64,000 bases of DNA from Gari tellinella (Eukaryota > Mollusca > Bivalvia > Cardiida > Psammobiidae). The translations under genes were made by a program, and so were the position numbers. The stretch lies in assembly GCA_922989275.2 (NCBI GenBank), contig OV277861.1:26318479-26382478 (forward strand). The letters are read 5' to 3'. Positions 1 to 10,216 of the stretch are shown here, one piece after another; position 1 is the first letter of the stretch, and each line of letters begins with the position of its first letter. The notes under the pieces are model-generated. The model searched no databases. It saw nothing but the letters and a program-made list of their open reading frames with translations, and was not told the DNA's origin.

Positions 1-139
1 CCAGATTACATTAAAGGTGTCAAAATCATTTATAAATTCAAACAGTTAGTTAAGAAGCACCTACTTGACAAACAAGCCTCAGAAAGCAAACATGACTTTT
101 CAAAGCATTTACTTTATCAGTGCTGAAATAGATTATACA

Positions 140-360
140 TACAATAAAACCTCTCTATTACCGCCACTAAAACAAAGTTAATGGATTATACTATTATGTA
201 AAATACATGTGACAGCTTAAATCAAGGTGCTAGTAAAACAGAAAGCTCCCCAATGAGCTTTCTGTTTTACTGTCACATTGCTTTAAGCAGTCACATGATG
301 TATATGTTAACACCCAATAATTAACACAATTAAGTGGTCGTAATAGAGAGTTTTACTGTA
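140..360. mobile_element. TA-A family MITE with core 2-like palindrome
   Basis: Imperfect inverted ends, TACAATAAAACCTCTC at the left and its mirror ending TTTTACTGTA at the right, flank a long hairpin (about 206-299) whose arms read AAACAGAAAGCTC and its complement. TA-flanked CAGT-type ends are usual for Tc1/mariner and pogo relatives. No coding capacity, so a non-autonomous element. The same family recurs at 35010-35150 and 42984-43184. Confidence 0.75.
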
Positions 361-1018
361 TTTAGCAACAGTGTAGATCCATTTCAGAGGGACAGTGAAG
401 GGACCGTTTGAAATGAGTCAGCACTGTTTGTAATTCTTTTTAAAATCTAGAGACACGTCTTTCAGGAATCAATGTGGAGTGATCATTATTTAGAAACTAC
501 ATGTATGATGGAAGTCCTGCATTGTCAAGATTAATCTTAATGTGAAACATGTACCTAAACCTTAATCAAAATCATTCCTGTGACTTTACCTTTGGTAACT
601 TTAACCTTGGAACCCATTGGAAATAAGTTTTCAGCTTAATGGGTTATCCTCAGGTCCCTTGCATTGAATTTATCTAACACATGAGTTTACTGAGTAACCA
701 GTTTTATTAAAATTATGCAATTCTAGATCTATAATTTATCCATTTTTCTTTTATATTTATTTTCAATTCAGTTCAAGTTCCTTTATTTCGCTCAGTTCAT
801 GATATACATGAATACATGAGGATATTAATGTGATCTATTTTACTCTGTCTTATGTGTTGTTCATAATGCAGTTGGCCTTAAGTGTCAATAAATGACTAAA
901 TAGAGAAGAGTTAAATCTAAATCTAACAACATCAAAATCATTTTACACATTCAGTTGCATTCGGTCTGCGCTCAGATTCATTTAATAGGGGCAGAACATC
1001 TAACACCGCCCTCCCCAA
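361..1018. other. Gene-free interval with a degenerate core 1 copy
   Basis: No coding region is supported. A weakened core 1 palindrome lies at about 366-433 (AACAGTGTAGATCC on the left, CACTGTTTG on the right, middle eroded). The rest is AT-rich sequence in which I recognise nothing. Confidence 0.5.
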
Positions 1019-1240
1019 CTGAACCCATTTGTGCATAGCTTACTTTAAAATGAACATAGGCAAACAGTGCAGACTCTGATCAGACGCCGCATTAAGCGGC
1101 ATCTAATCAGAGTCTACACTGTTTGCTGATAGGAATTTCAATATGAAACAAAATGAAAATTTAGACCAGGCACCCAGATATTAAAACATGGACTAATCCA
1201 ATATATAAACATGGAAGAATCAATTTGGCATACATTGGTG
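1019..1240. mobile_element. TT-M family MITE, degraded ends
   Basis: The core 1 palindrome at 1061-1125 has the TAGACTC/GAGTCTA arm variant and centre GCCGCATTAAGCGGC. Left and right flanks match the intact TT-M copy at 37794-38022 over their length, but the terminal TTAACCC is mutated (GAACCCATTTGTGC at the left). Confidence 0.7.
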
Positions 1241-1476
1241 AATATAGCAGACATGACTTACTCTGCATCAGAACCATGGTCAAACGTCCGTCCTGGGTAA
1301 GTATAATGTGACTCCATCGGTTTAAGGTCATCCATATGTTGCATAATTTTAATCCGATAATATTAAATTGTTCTGTCAACACTGAATAATAATCTTTAGT
1401 GATAGAGAACTCATGTAAGACTGAGCCTTGATTAGAGTACAACTTAGCCCCTTCACCGCCGTGACGTCATCTCCAT

Positions 1477-1711
1477 AACCCTTTCATGATCAAATTATTC
1501 GGCAGAATTTAACCCCTTCACCGCTGTATTGTCGTCTGCTTCAGTATTTTTATCAGCAAGACACGTTTCAAAGTTAAATTTCAGGTTGTGTGACGATAAG
1601 AGTGTCAAACAATTTGGGTCCTGATCAGACGCCGCGTTACGCGGCGTCTGATCAGGACACAAACTGTTTGCAAACGCGCTTTAAGGCGTCATTGAGAGTG
1701 AAAAGGTTAAA
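1477..1711. mobile_element. TT-C family MITE (TTAACCCTTTCA variant)
   Basis: Ends ATAACCCTTTCA and GTGAAAAGGTTAA bracket a core 1 palindrome at 1606-1670 with centre GCCGCGTTACGCGGC. The CCCCTTCACCGC subterminal motif and a TGACGTCA-like site are family hallmarks. A second partial copy (core at about 1776-1839) follows directly, up to the next element. Confidence 0.75.
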
Positions 1712-1849
1712 CAGTTGTCGTCTGCTTTTGTTTCTAAGTTTTAAATTTTAGATAAATTGACTCGTATTTGGTGACAAATAGATTGGATCATGACCAGACG
1801 CCGAGTTACTAGGCGTCTGATCAGGATCCAAACTGTTTGAAAATACAAG

Positions 1850-2099
1850 TACAGTGGAGAATGTGTTATTCTTTCCCAATAAACGCGTTTACGCTAAAAC
1901 TATTATTTGCAGTGCAAACAGTTTGGAGCCAGATCAGACGCCGTGTAACCCGGCGTCTGATCAGGCTCCAAACTGTTTGCCACCAAGATAAACAAGAATT
2001 ATCAGAATTGTCAAAAAGTTGTACTTTTCTACGTTTTAGTGTTTTGCGTTTGCGTACGTTTGCGTTTAAACGGGAAAGAATAACAGATTCTCCACTGTA
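1850..2099. mobile_element. TA-G family MITE, intact
   Basis: Inverted ends TACAGTGGAGAATGTGTTA and TAACAGATTCTCCACTGTA of about 25 bp, flanked by TA. The core 1 palindrome is at 1915-1979 in the GGAGCC/GGCTCC arm version with centre GTGTAACCC. The subterminal CAATAAACGCGTTTACGC and CGTTTAAACGGG stretches are shared by all copies. The last 13 bases also form the left edge of the duplicated block 2087-3981. Confidence 0.85.
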
Positions 2100-2145
2100 A
2101 CCCTTGTACTCGGCGTGAGGCAATGAATGGGCCAATTCTAATCTG

Positions 2146-2389
2146 TTAACCCTTTCAGGATAAAAAAAAGATCGAATTTATTATGAGGTTTTTACCCCTT
2201 CACCGCCATATTGTCGTCTGCTTCAATATTGTTGTCTGCCATATCGTTTCAAAGTTAAATTAAACTTAAAGGCAATATAACTGATGTAATTTCAAAACAA
2301 GTGGCAAACAGTTTGTAACGCGGCGTCTGATCAGGATCAAAACTGTTTGCAAATGCGCTTTATGACGTCATTGATAGTGAAAGGGTTAA
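2146..2389. mobile_element. TT-C family MITE (TTAACCCTTTCA variant), core arm deleted
   Basis: TTAACCCTTTCAGG and GTGAAAGGGTTAA ends. The core at 2305-2349 has lost most of its left arm (CAAACAGTTTG runs straight into TAACGCGGCG), so it can no longer form the full hairpin. The second copy of this element is at about 14645-14888. Confidence 0.75.
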
Positions 2390-2716
2390 ATAAGAATGTT
2401 AATTCAAATTTTTTTTTAAGAAAGACTGCAGACGACAATTGTGATTGAGATTATACTCTAGCAGACGAGTGGTAAAAAGACAACGGAAGGGGAACGCGTG
2501 AAAATAGAACACAGGAAATGCTTTTATTATAGCCACTTGTGTAATAATTGCACTGGTACAATAACTTCACGGCTCCAAAAATGGCGTACTGATGATGTTA
2601 ACGACATTGTCTCGCCTAAAGCAGAATTAAACCTCTGTATCCTCAATTGCCATTTGATTGAATTGTTTTTAATTTGAAATACCGCTTGATAGACTAAAGA
2701 AATTTCGATGTGAGTG

Positions 2717-2824
2717 TCAACATGTTTGGATCCTGATAAGATATCTGATCAGAATCTACATGTAAACTGTTTGTAATTATATTGTACCATGGAGGAATTA
2801 TACCCATAATTCCTCCATGATTGT
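2717..2824. repeat. Degenerate core 1 plus a small perfect hairpin
   Basis: Core 1 remnant (about 2717-2774), followed by an inverted repeat CATGGAGGAATTAT and its mirror around a 4-base loop (about 2788-2819). No protein coding is seen in 2390-2952. Confidence 0.5.
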
Positions 2825-2952
2825 ACTCAAGCTCAGGAAAGATTCTGGAAAATGGATATCTCCTTTGGGGAGAGTTTCCTGCTTAATGTTCATGTTGCTT
2901 TAAGCGGTTCAATGTCATACATGTCAAAAACGTTTTCTTTTTTTAGAGATAG

Positions 2953-3202
2953 TACATTGGAGAATACGTTATTCTTTCCCTTTTAAACGCAAACGAAACG
3001 AAAACGCTAAACACTAAAATGTAGAAAAGGAAAACTTTTTGACAATTCTGACTTTTCATTTGTTCTGAGTGGCAAACAGTTTGGAGCCAGATCAGACGCC
3101 GGGTAACCCGGCGTCTGATCAGGCTCCAAACTGTTTGCAGGGGAAATAATAGTTTTACCGTAAACGCGTTTATTGGGATAGAATAACGTTTTCTCCACTG
3201 TA
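2953..3202. mobile_element. TA-G family MITE, reverse orientation
   Basis: TACATTGGAGAATACGTTA and its mirror ending TCTCCACTGTA. Core 1 palindrome at 3073-3137 with GGAGCC arms and centre GCCGGGTAACCCGGC. A degraded half-copy of the same family continues over about 3236-3420. 3421-3686 shows nothing recognisable. Confidence 0.8.
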
Positions 3203-3686
3203 ACTGCGGCTCCGCAAGTCATTGCGCTGCTCCGGTACAATGAAGAAGGCGTTATTAATTCCCAATAAACTTATAAATTTACATTATACGCTAAAACTTT
3301 TATTTCCATTTGAGATATTTAAACCAGAACAAAAAATGTAATTTTCTGCATTTTAGTACATCGCGTTTCCGTTTATTTCGCTTAAACGCCGAAAACATTC
3401 AGTTAATTTCTTAAACATTTAGATTATGTTTGCTGTAATTACTTTTATCACATAAAACCGACCCTGGGAGTGTTATAAAGCCATTCAATAAACTATAGTG
3501 AAATATCAACATTTGGGCTCCGGCCCTACCTGTTCGTCCACGAGCGCTGCATGGCGCTGGGCGCCAAATGACGTCATTTGCCATGGCGTTACTGTAAACA
3601 ACGTCAAGTTTTGGCGGAAAATACACATGGCGGAGAGACACAAAACTACGGATTCAGTTCACTTAAAAGGGTTTTAAAATGTTGAT

Positions 3687-3850
3687 GTGATAAATAGGAT
3701 CCAAAATTTGTGCTCATTATTTATCATTCTTAATAAACTCGTTGACTAAAACAAATATAACGCTCGCCAAGGCTCGCGTCATATTGTTTTAGTCAACTCG
3801 TTTATTAAAAATGATAATTAATGAGCACTCATGTTAGATCCTCTATATAT
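3687..3850. mobile_element. FB foldback element, copy 1
   Basis: Ends GTGATAAATAGGAT and ATCCTCTATATATTA enclose long near-perfect inverted arms that meet at a GCTCGCCAAGGCTCGCG loop near 3765. The ends match the foldbacks at 39057-39235 and 40942-41103, but the arms differ. A duplicate lies at 16188-16351 inside block A copy 2. Confidence 0.7.
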
Positions 3851-3981
3851 TAAATGAACATTTTATTAGTATGCAGGTATGTTTAATCCATAATAGAGGT
3901 TGTTAACACAAATAATGTGTACCCTGAAAGGAACAGCCATAACTACATGTACATTACTGAAGCAACGCAACACAATGATTC

Positions 3982-4491
3982 AAATAGCGAGTTGCATTTA
4001 TTGGACTACAGCTTGAATAGTGCGAATAAAGACTTAAATATTTCTGAGTAATATCAGCACAAATATGCATGCATGTACACATACATGTAACTACGTAACT
4101 TTCTTGGAACAGTCAAAATCCCACACAATAGGGTTCAATGTAAAATGACCCTTCACTGCAAGTAACAACAGATCCGTCAATGCAAGTCTAACAACTCTTA
4201 GTATATTTTATAATTTTATAAACACACCAAACGAAAGCAACTTTGTCACACAATTTGTTTGCGATGTGGTCGATTCGCCCATACAAAAACCAGAGGTAAA
4301 AACTTCATAAAGAAAAAACTCTGGAAAATGGTACCCGTATGGCAAGTATCGAGTTGCATTAAAGCAATACCACGTAGATGTCGGGCCTCATCTTCGCTAA
4401 CAAATTATGTATGCGAACAGTATAGACTTGCAATAACAACATTGGATAAACCAGTCGATAAAACGTTTGATAATACACACTGAATTTGAAA
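3982..4491. repeat. Unit 1 left end: B2 repeat and 3' spacer
   Basis: Starts AAATAGCGAGTTGCATTTAT (B2). The following 480 bp spacer aligns with 9430-9882 of unit 2. A degenerate third B-like copy, TATCGAGTTGCATT, lies at about 4347-4360. No ATG-started ORF is conserved between the two spacers. Confidence 0.7.
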
Positions 4492-4697
4492 TTTCTCGAT
4501 GTAGCCCAGAGAAGATACTCGCTAGAACTGACCACACTCAATACACGACAATGAACCCCAGTCACGTGACTGACAAAATCCCGCTTTTGTACAGTAGAAC
4601 AACGATAGGACAATAGCGCTCCACTATACGATGTACCGTGGAGCGCTTATAAGTCCTCTCTATGTCACAGAAACAAAACAACAGACAACTGTTTTGC
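4492..4697 (-). repeat. A2 direct repeat of unit 1
   Basis: 206 bp, the same as 9199-9404 as far as I can read. It holds a perfect 14-base palindrome CAGTCACGTGACTG (4559-4572, E-box centre) and an inverted repeat AGCGCTCCAC / GTGGAGCGCT with a 13-base spacer (4615-4647). The latter has the form of a tyrosine recombinase crossover site. Confidence 0.85.
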
Positions 4698-4739
4698 AAA
4701 TAGCGAGTTGCATTTATAGAATTACAAATCATAGGGCAG

Positions 4740-5570
4740 AAGATATCAAATTCAGTGTTTAAAAATTACACATTAAGTTTGTTTTCTCTGTACAATCATC
4801 TATGTAGCCATCTTTGGCAATATCAAACTTCATTCTGCCATGCCTCTTGAGGCACCTATCGGAAACACCAGTTGTGTTAGCAGCCGCGATGACAACGCTA
4901 TCTCTAAAGAATGAAAACCAAGTTTCAGGTCAAGGGCGACTACTCTTTAATTTCTAAATAATTCGAGAATAAATAATCTGTTAATTAATCTTAATGAATT
5001 TGACTTCACCCCTCGATCTGAAAGCCGACTTGAATCAAAATATTTGCAAAAGAAATATATCTCTTCAACGAAGTGAACTAACATACAGAATAGTCACCTT
5101 TCGATATGAAAACACCTGATAGCCGTTTCTATAAACATCTGTTTTTCTATGCCTAATCTAGACAGTAAAATAATCCGAACAGAATTATACTTTACTACAG
5201 TACACATTGCTTATTTCAGTAAATCTGAGAAAACCAGCAAATGATAATGATATCATACACAAAACGCTTAAATCTACGGCATCAGTAGACGTTTCATACA
5301 TAAAACATAGTCTATAGCATGTCCGATGTCACAATGCCTTTCTTCTGGTCACACGTGTGGCAGCTTCCATAAGAGACTTCACTGTACAAGTTCAGTTGCC
5401 CTTTAGATTTAAAATAACTTGGAAACCGTGAACAAGAACCACTGTGCTTCTCCACTGCACCGTCGGCCTTTGACGGACGAAACAACCGATTATTTTGACG
5501 GCAACGTTCTCCTGTTCCTTTCCATAGACACCATCCTGTTAAAGCTGATCAAGTAGCAATTCTCTTCATA
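4740..5570 (-). pseudogene. Tyrosine recombinase remnant of unit 1
   Basis: Nucleotide alignment to the intact recombinase at 10217-11251 can be followed from the C-terminal end (GCCATGCCTCTTGAGGCACC near 4840) to the N-terminal part near 5520. Multiple frame breaks and stops are present. The region encoding the first catalytic arginine is recognisable but out of frame with the last. Not functional. Confidence 0.8.
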
Positions 5571-5574
5571 CCTG

Positions 5575-6435
5575 TCAAAGCTGAAACCAATTTAAATAAC
5601 ATAAGCAATGTTTTAATGTCAGCATGTTAAAGGATAGTGGATTTCTCGTGGGGGGGGGAGCATTATTACAATCTGTTTTTGTTTTGTACAAATTCACTAC
5701 ACCGGTAATGAATGGCATGTAGCCTATCCTCCCTCCGCATTGGTTAAACACGTCCAAAAATGGAGCGTTTCTCCAAAATGGAAGATGAACTGTTCATTTT
5801 GCATTTTCACTAGCGATTTCTGATAAACAGACAACGTCTAGTCTAGGTGGAGGAAATACCCGATTTTGATCTAAACCCCCCAAAACTTATCAAAAACATT
5901 TACAGTCTCACATCCGGGAACTCACAACGTGCACTGAATCTTGAACACTTATTGTTTAAGTGAGAAACAAATCTGTCTACACTATACGGACCCCATAACA
6001 GGCTAAGCTTTAAGAATATGGTCGAACTAAACGACCGAGCAGCACTGTCAAAATACCTACTAAGATGATCTCCCTTTTCATTAATTTCTCTAGGAAGCCA
6101 TTCCGGGTTTAGTATCATATTTAATGAGTACAAAACACATGCAGGTCAGCTGCAATATGGTTCAAATATGGTTTTGAGCTCCCAAAGAGCGAAATTGATT
6201 TTAAAATTTTAAAATCAGAATAAACCTTTTACAACAGAATTCTTCAAAAACATACGAATAAATCCGAATTACTCTATATATGTACTGACTTTGTATCACG
6301 CCAAGCAAAACGCTTTCTCTCTGCGCTATTCAAAGAACCAAGGATCTCTACGATTCTAACGCAACATTTGCAATCTTAATAAAAACCGAGACTAATAAAG
6401 AACTAGAATAATATATACGCTATGAACATCCACTT
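5575..6435 (-). pseudogene. Reverse transcriptase-RNase H polyprotein, C-terminal remnant of unit 1
   Basis: A broken reading frame at 5900-6133 still encodes peptides like NPEWLPREINEKGDHLSRY and LLWGPYSVDRFVSHLNNKC. They match the end of RNase H and the conserved tail of the unit 2 protein. An RNase H aspartate-bearing motif has changed from KADHLSR to KGDHLSR. Interrupted by stops on both sides. Confidence 0.8.
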
Positions 6436-7700
6436 CCAGGGACGAAAATGCACTAAAATGCTCATTATGTACAGTGTTCGAACACACGAAAAACACTGCC
6501 GGGGTAGATAAACTAGTGTTTCATTAAATACTAACAGTGACCTACCACAACCAAGATCAACCGGCCTCCAGTGGCACAGCGGATATCGTATAGTTACGAT
6601 CACCTACGCCCGCTTCAGGGGGCGTAATTCCTTAAAAAGTCTACATCGCCTATGCCCGCTTCTGGGGGCCGAAAATCCTTAATATATACATATCTTAAAC
6701 TGCCAACTTCCGGTGGCATCTCTTAACACCTATATACACTTTGCAAATCTGATATATTTGAAGTCGTACATTTACGATCACCTACACCCGCTTCCGGGGA
6801 ACTTAAAACCTTAAGAAATCTTCATAGCTTACGACCGCTTCCGGGGCCGTAAATCATTAAAACATACATAGCTTAAACTGCAAACTTCCGATGGCATCTC
6901 TAAACACCTTTTAAAAACTTTGCTTATCTGAAATATTTGAAATCGTATAGTAACGATCGCCTACACCCGATTCCGGGGAAGTAAATCCTTAAAATATCTA
7001 AATCGACCACGCCCACTTCCGGGGCCGTAAATCCTGAAAATATACATATTCTAAACTGCCAACTTCCGGTGGCATCTCTAAACACCTGTGAAACTTTGCT
7101 CGTCTGATATATTCGAAATCGTATAGTAACGATCGCCTACGCCCACTTCCGGGGGCGTTAATCCTTAAACATCTACATAGCTTACGCCCGCTTCCGGGGG
7201 CCGTAAATCTTTAAGATATACCTATCTTAAACTGCCAACTTCCGGTGGCATCTCACATTGCTCATCTGATATATTTGAAATCGTATAGTAACGATCGCCT
7301 ACGCCCACTTCCGGGGGCGTAAATCCTTCAACATCTACATAGCTTACGCCCGCTTCCGGGGGCCGTAAATCCTTCAACATCTACATAGCTTACGCCCGCT
7401 TCCGGGGGCGTAAATCCTTCAACATCTACATAGCTTACGCCCGCTTCCGGGGGCCGTAAATCCTTAAGATATACATATCTTAAACTGCCAAACTTCCGGT
7501 GGCATCTCTTTACACCTGTAAAACATTGCTCATCTGATATATTTGAAATCGTATAGTTACGATCGCCTACGCCCGCTTCCGGGGACGTAAATCCTTAAAA
7601 ATCTACATCCACTACGCCCGCTTCCGGGGGCCGTAAATCCTTAAAATATACATATCTTAAACTACCAACTTCCGGTGGCATCTCTTAACACCTATAAAAA
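6436..7700. repeat. Expanded minisatellite within dead unit 1
   Basis: About twenty copies of a motif built on CGCTTCCGGGGGCCGTAAAT. They are arranged in higher-order modules of roughly 150-200 bp that end with GTGGCATCTC and a GATATATTTGAAATCGTA spacer. The homologous place in unit 2 (12208-12443) has about eight 30 bp copies that encode part of the protein. Here the reading frame is lost and the array has grown to over 1.2 kb. Confidence 0.85.
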
Positions 7701-7719
7701 ACTTTGCTAATCTGATATA

Positions 7720-9180
7720 TTTCAAAAACCCTACTGCCATATACCGTCATCTAGAAATTTAATATTCTAGTAGCCTCTAGCTCTCAGATAACTAACAAGT
7801 TTTAATATCTTAGTGAAGATATGACCAGCAGTTTTGATGCTAACCGATAATAAATTGAAACATAATATTTCAATTTTCCTACTTCTGAATAAGAAAAGCC
7901 CAAATACGGTCTTTACTATTCAGCAATATCAATATGATAAGCACGATTGATAGCAAACGTGAAAAGTAAAAAGTTTTTTTCAAAAATAGATTCACCGATC
8001 TTGATATCTTCATATCTAATCTAAAACAGGCAGAGAGGCATTAGATCTAATATGACAACAATCAGGCACCATTCTATTTCCTATTGTAATCAACTGTCAA
8101 AGGGTTAACTACTAACTGGAACAGATTCTAATCTAGAAATAACGCCTTTAGTTAGTAACTGTTGTATTTTATTCTCTAAAAACGCTTGATTATCTCTAGC
8201 AGTTTTGTTATTGCTTAATATTCCTAAAAAGGCCACTAATAGCCAACTGACGCTTCTCTCCGTTTGGAGACATGCTTTAAGCCTACCCACGGACAAAAAA
8301 CTTTGCATGTATCTGAACTCTCATCGGATTCGTTAAAACATGTATCCGCAGATTTAACAAGTTTACTATGTTCTGAAAATGTCAACTTGTTCAAACAAAC
8401 TACTACAAATACTTATCTTGTTGTTAGAATTGTTAGCAAAACATTCTGGGGAGCGCTTCCAGTGGCCAGATTTCCCACGTGCAAAACCCAGAGGTCTCCT
8501 AGGCTGGCCCGTCGAAGACGCCAGTACCATCTCTAGATGCTTTTTTATCTGTGAGATATGATACATGTATCTCGCTGAAACATGAGATAAATATAATGTG
8601 AAGCCATGCCACGTGGCATTTGTACATGTATATTACTTTATGCCCATTTGTCATTATTTTTAGAATTATTGTTTTAAGAAAGATCTAATAATGTAATAAA
8701 CAATTTCAGTAGAAAGCAGCTCCAACGAAAATTCAATCGTACTTTCATGTATAACACAGGGACAGATTAAACGGTAAATACACAACTGTTACGCAAGCGT
8801 GAGCAAGCTCGCTCCGCCGATACTATAATATACAGTCATGCCTAGCGTAACCGGCCTCCCGCACACAAATGAATACATTTAAGCATTCTAAAATACTTTG
8901 AGCTTTTTACGACATTTAACTAATGTTTCTGTATGCAGAAGATTATCTGCATCATCTATTACTATGTTGACCTTGGTATTGTACTTAAACTGCACCTCGG
9001 TGCGCTTGCTCTTAAATTGCTTTAGCCTTTACGTCCAAAAACAGCAAGCCAGATATTTTATTAAACTGCATAATTATAAGTCACTTATCTTTAGAAACAA
9101 AGTTTCAATGGCATTCAACATGTCCGTCCTGTGCTCTGCCAAAAACGTCCGCCCCCTCTCGTCAATCAAATTTCAAACTT
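7720..9180 (-). pseudogene. Reverse transcriptase and gag-like remnant of unit 1
   Basis: Aligns piecewise with 12996-14410 of unit 2: the RT segment near 7730-8110, the residues before RT at 8100-8300, a zinc-knuckle-like segment near 8455-8520, and N-terminal coding at 8890-9180. A 350 bp stretch (about 8530-8880) has no counterpart in unit 2. Frames are broken throughout. Confidence 0.75.
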
Positions 9181-9198
9181 GAGCTGACTTCATTTCAA

Positions 9199-9404
9199 TT
9201 TCTCGATGTAGCCCAGAGAAGATACTCGCTAGAACTGACCACACTCAATACACGACAATGAACCCCAGTCACGTGACTGACAAAATCCCGCTTTTGTACA
9301 GTAGAACAACGATAGGACAATAGCGCTCCACTATACGATGTACCGTGGAGCGCTTATAAGTCCTCTCTATGTCACAGAAACAAAACAACAGACAACTGTT
9401 TTGC
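9199..9404 (-). repeat. A1 direct repeat of unit 1, joined to B2 of unit 2
   Basis: Same 206 bp as 4492-4697. It runs directly into AAATAGCGAGTTGC of unit 2 at 9405, so the unit 1/unit 2 border reproduces the internal A2-B1 junction found inside each element. This is what a circle-like joint or end-to-end insertion would look like. Confidence 0.85.
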
Positions 9405-9429
9405 AAATAGCGAGTTGCATTTATTGAAC

Positions 9430-9882
9430 TACAGGAGCTACTTAATGTGTATGAATCGTAAACCAGCCAAAATATGCATGTACATATACATGTAGATCTA
9501 CTAAGAAATTATCACAATTTCTTAAACCTCACAATCCCATACAATATGTTTCAATGAAAACATGACCCTTCACTGCAAGTCTAAAAACGCATCAGTCAAT
9601 TTTAGGTCTAAAAACCTTAGCAAAAAACAACTTTTGTCACATAATTGGTCTGCGATGTGGTCGATTCGCCCATACAAAAACCAGAGGTAAAAATCTTCAT
9701 AGAGAAAAAACTCTGGAAAATGGTACCCGCATGGCAAATATCGAGTTGCATAAAGCAATACCACGTAGATGTCGGGCCTCATCTTCGCTAACCAATTATG
9801 TATGCGAACAATATAGACTTGCAATGAAAACCCTAGGTAAAACAATAGATAAAACAATAGATAAAACACACTGAATTTGAAA
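9430..9882. other. 3' spacer of unit 2 between B2 and A2
   Basis: About 450 bp conserved with unit 1 (4012-4491), strongest around GCGATGTGGTCGATTCGCCC and CCACGTAGATGTCGGGCCTC. A B-like word is present at about 9738-9755. Probably cis-acting sequence for replication or circle formation; this is inference from conservation. Confidence 0.5.
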
Positions 9883-10096
9883 TTTCTCGATGTAGTTCGG
9901 TTGAGAAACTCACTAGAACTGACCACTTACTGTCAGTACACGTCAACGTAATCCCTAGTCACGTGACTTACAAAAAGCCCGCTCTTTTGTACAGTAGAAC
10001 AACGATAGGACAACAACGCTCCACTATACGATGTACCGTGGAGCGCTTATAAGTCCTCTCTATGTCACAATAAACAAAAACAGGCGACTGTTATGC
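9883..10096 (-). repeat. A2 direct repeat of unit 2
   Basis: 214 bp with TTTCTCGATGTAGTTCGG at one end. Same variant as A1 at 14418-14585 (GTTCGGTTGAG rather than the GCCCAGAGAAG of unit 1), so each unit has self-matching repeats. Contains AGTCACGTGACT and the CGCTCCAC / GTGGAGCG inverted repeat. Confidence 0.85.
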
Positions 10097-10216
10097 AAAT
10101 AGCGAGTTGCATTTATAGAAAATACAAATCATAGTGCAGAAGATATCAAATTCAGTGTGTAACAAATACATATTATCCTTATGAACTATAGCCGTACGCT
10201 CTGTAGATATAGAGGT

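Larger units (their letters stand above)
2087..3981 (+). repeat. Duplicated block A, copy 1 (1.9 kb)
   Basis: Matches 14586-16482 in the same orientation over its whole length with only a handful of differences that I can see (for example at 2542, 3055-3061, 3215, a 2-base gap near 3310, and one near 3800). Both copies start and end with ATTC. The block includes two MITEs and one foldback. Left flank and block are continuous through an intact MITE, so copy 1 sits in its original left context, and a retrotransposon array begins right after its end. Confidence 0.9.
3982..9404 (-). mobile_element. DIRS/Ngaro-type retrotransposon, unit 1, coding-dead
   Basis: Organised like unit 2 next to it: terminal repeat A1 (9199-9404), ORF remnants, B1 (from 4698), A2 (4492-4697) and B2 at the left end (from 3982). 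This is the split direct repeat layout of PAT/Ngaro-type tyrosine-recombinase elements. The coding part aligns with unit 2 but is full of stops and frameshifts. It lacks the part matching about 12440-12995 of unit 2 and carries an unmatched insert at about 8530-8880. Its two A repeats read identical over 206 bp although the genes are ruined, which suggests recent mobilisation in trans or repeat conversion. Confidence 0.85.

Noticed and set aside
9570..9926. A 118-codon open frame on the - strand in the 3' spacer of unit 2, with a partly similar frame in unit 1 (shared VRIHN and KMRPDIYVVLL)
   Set aside because: The frame begins with GTG, not ATG. The similarity ends at different stops in the two units and fits conserved nucleotide sequence of the spacer and A2 repeat. 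A small ORF cannot be excluded but is not supported.
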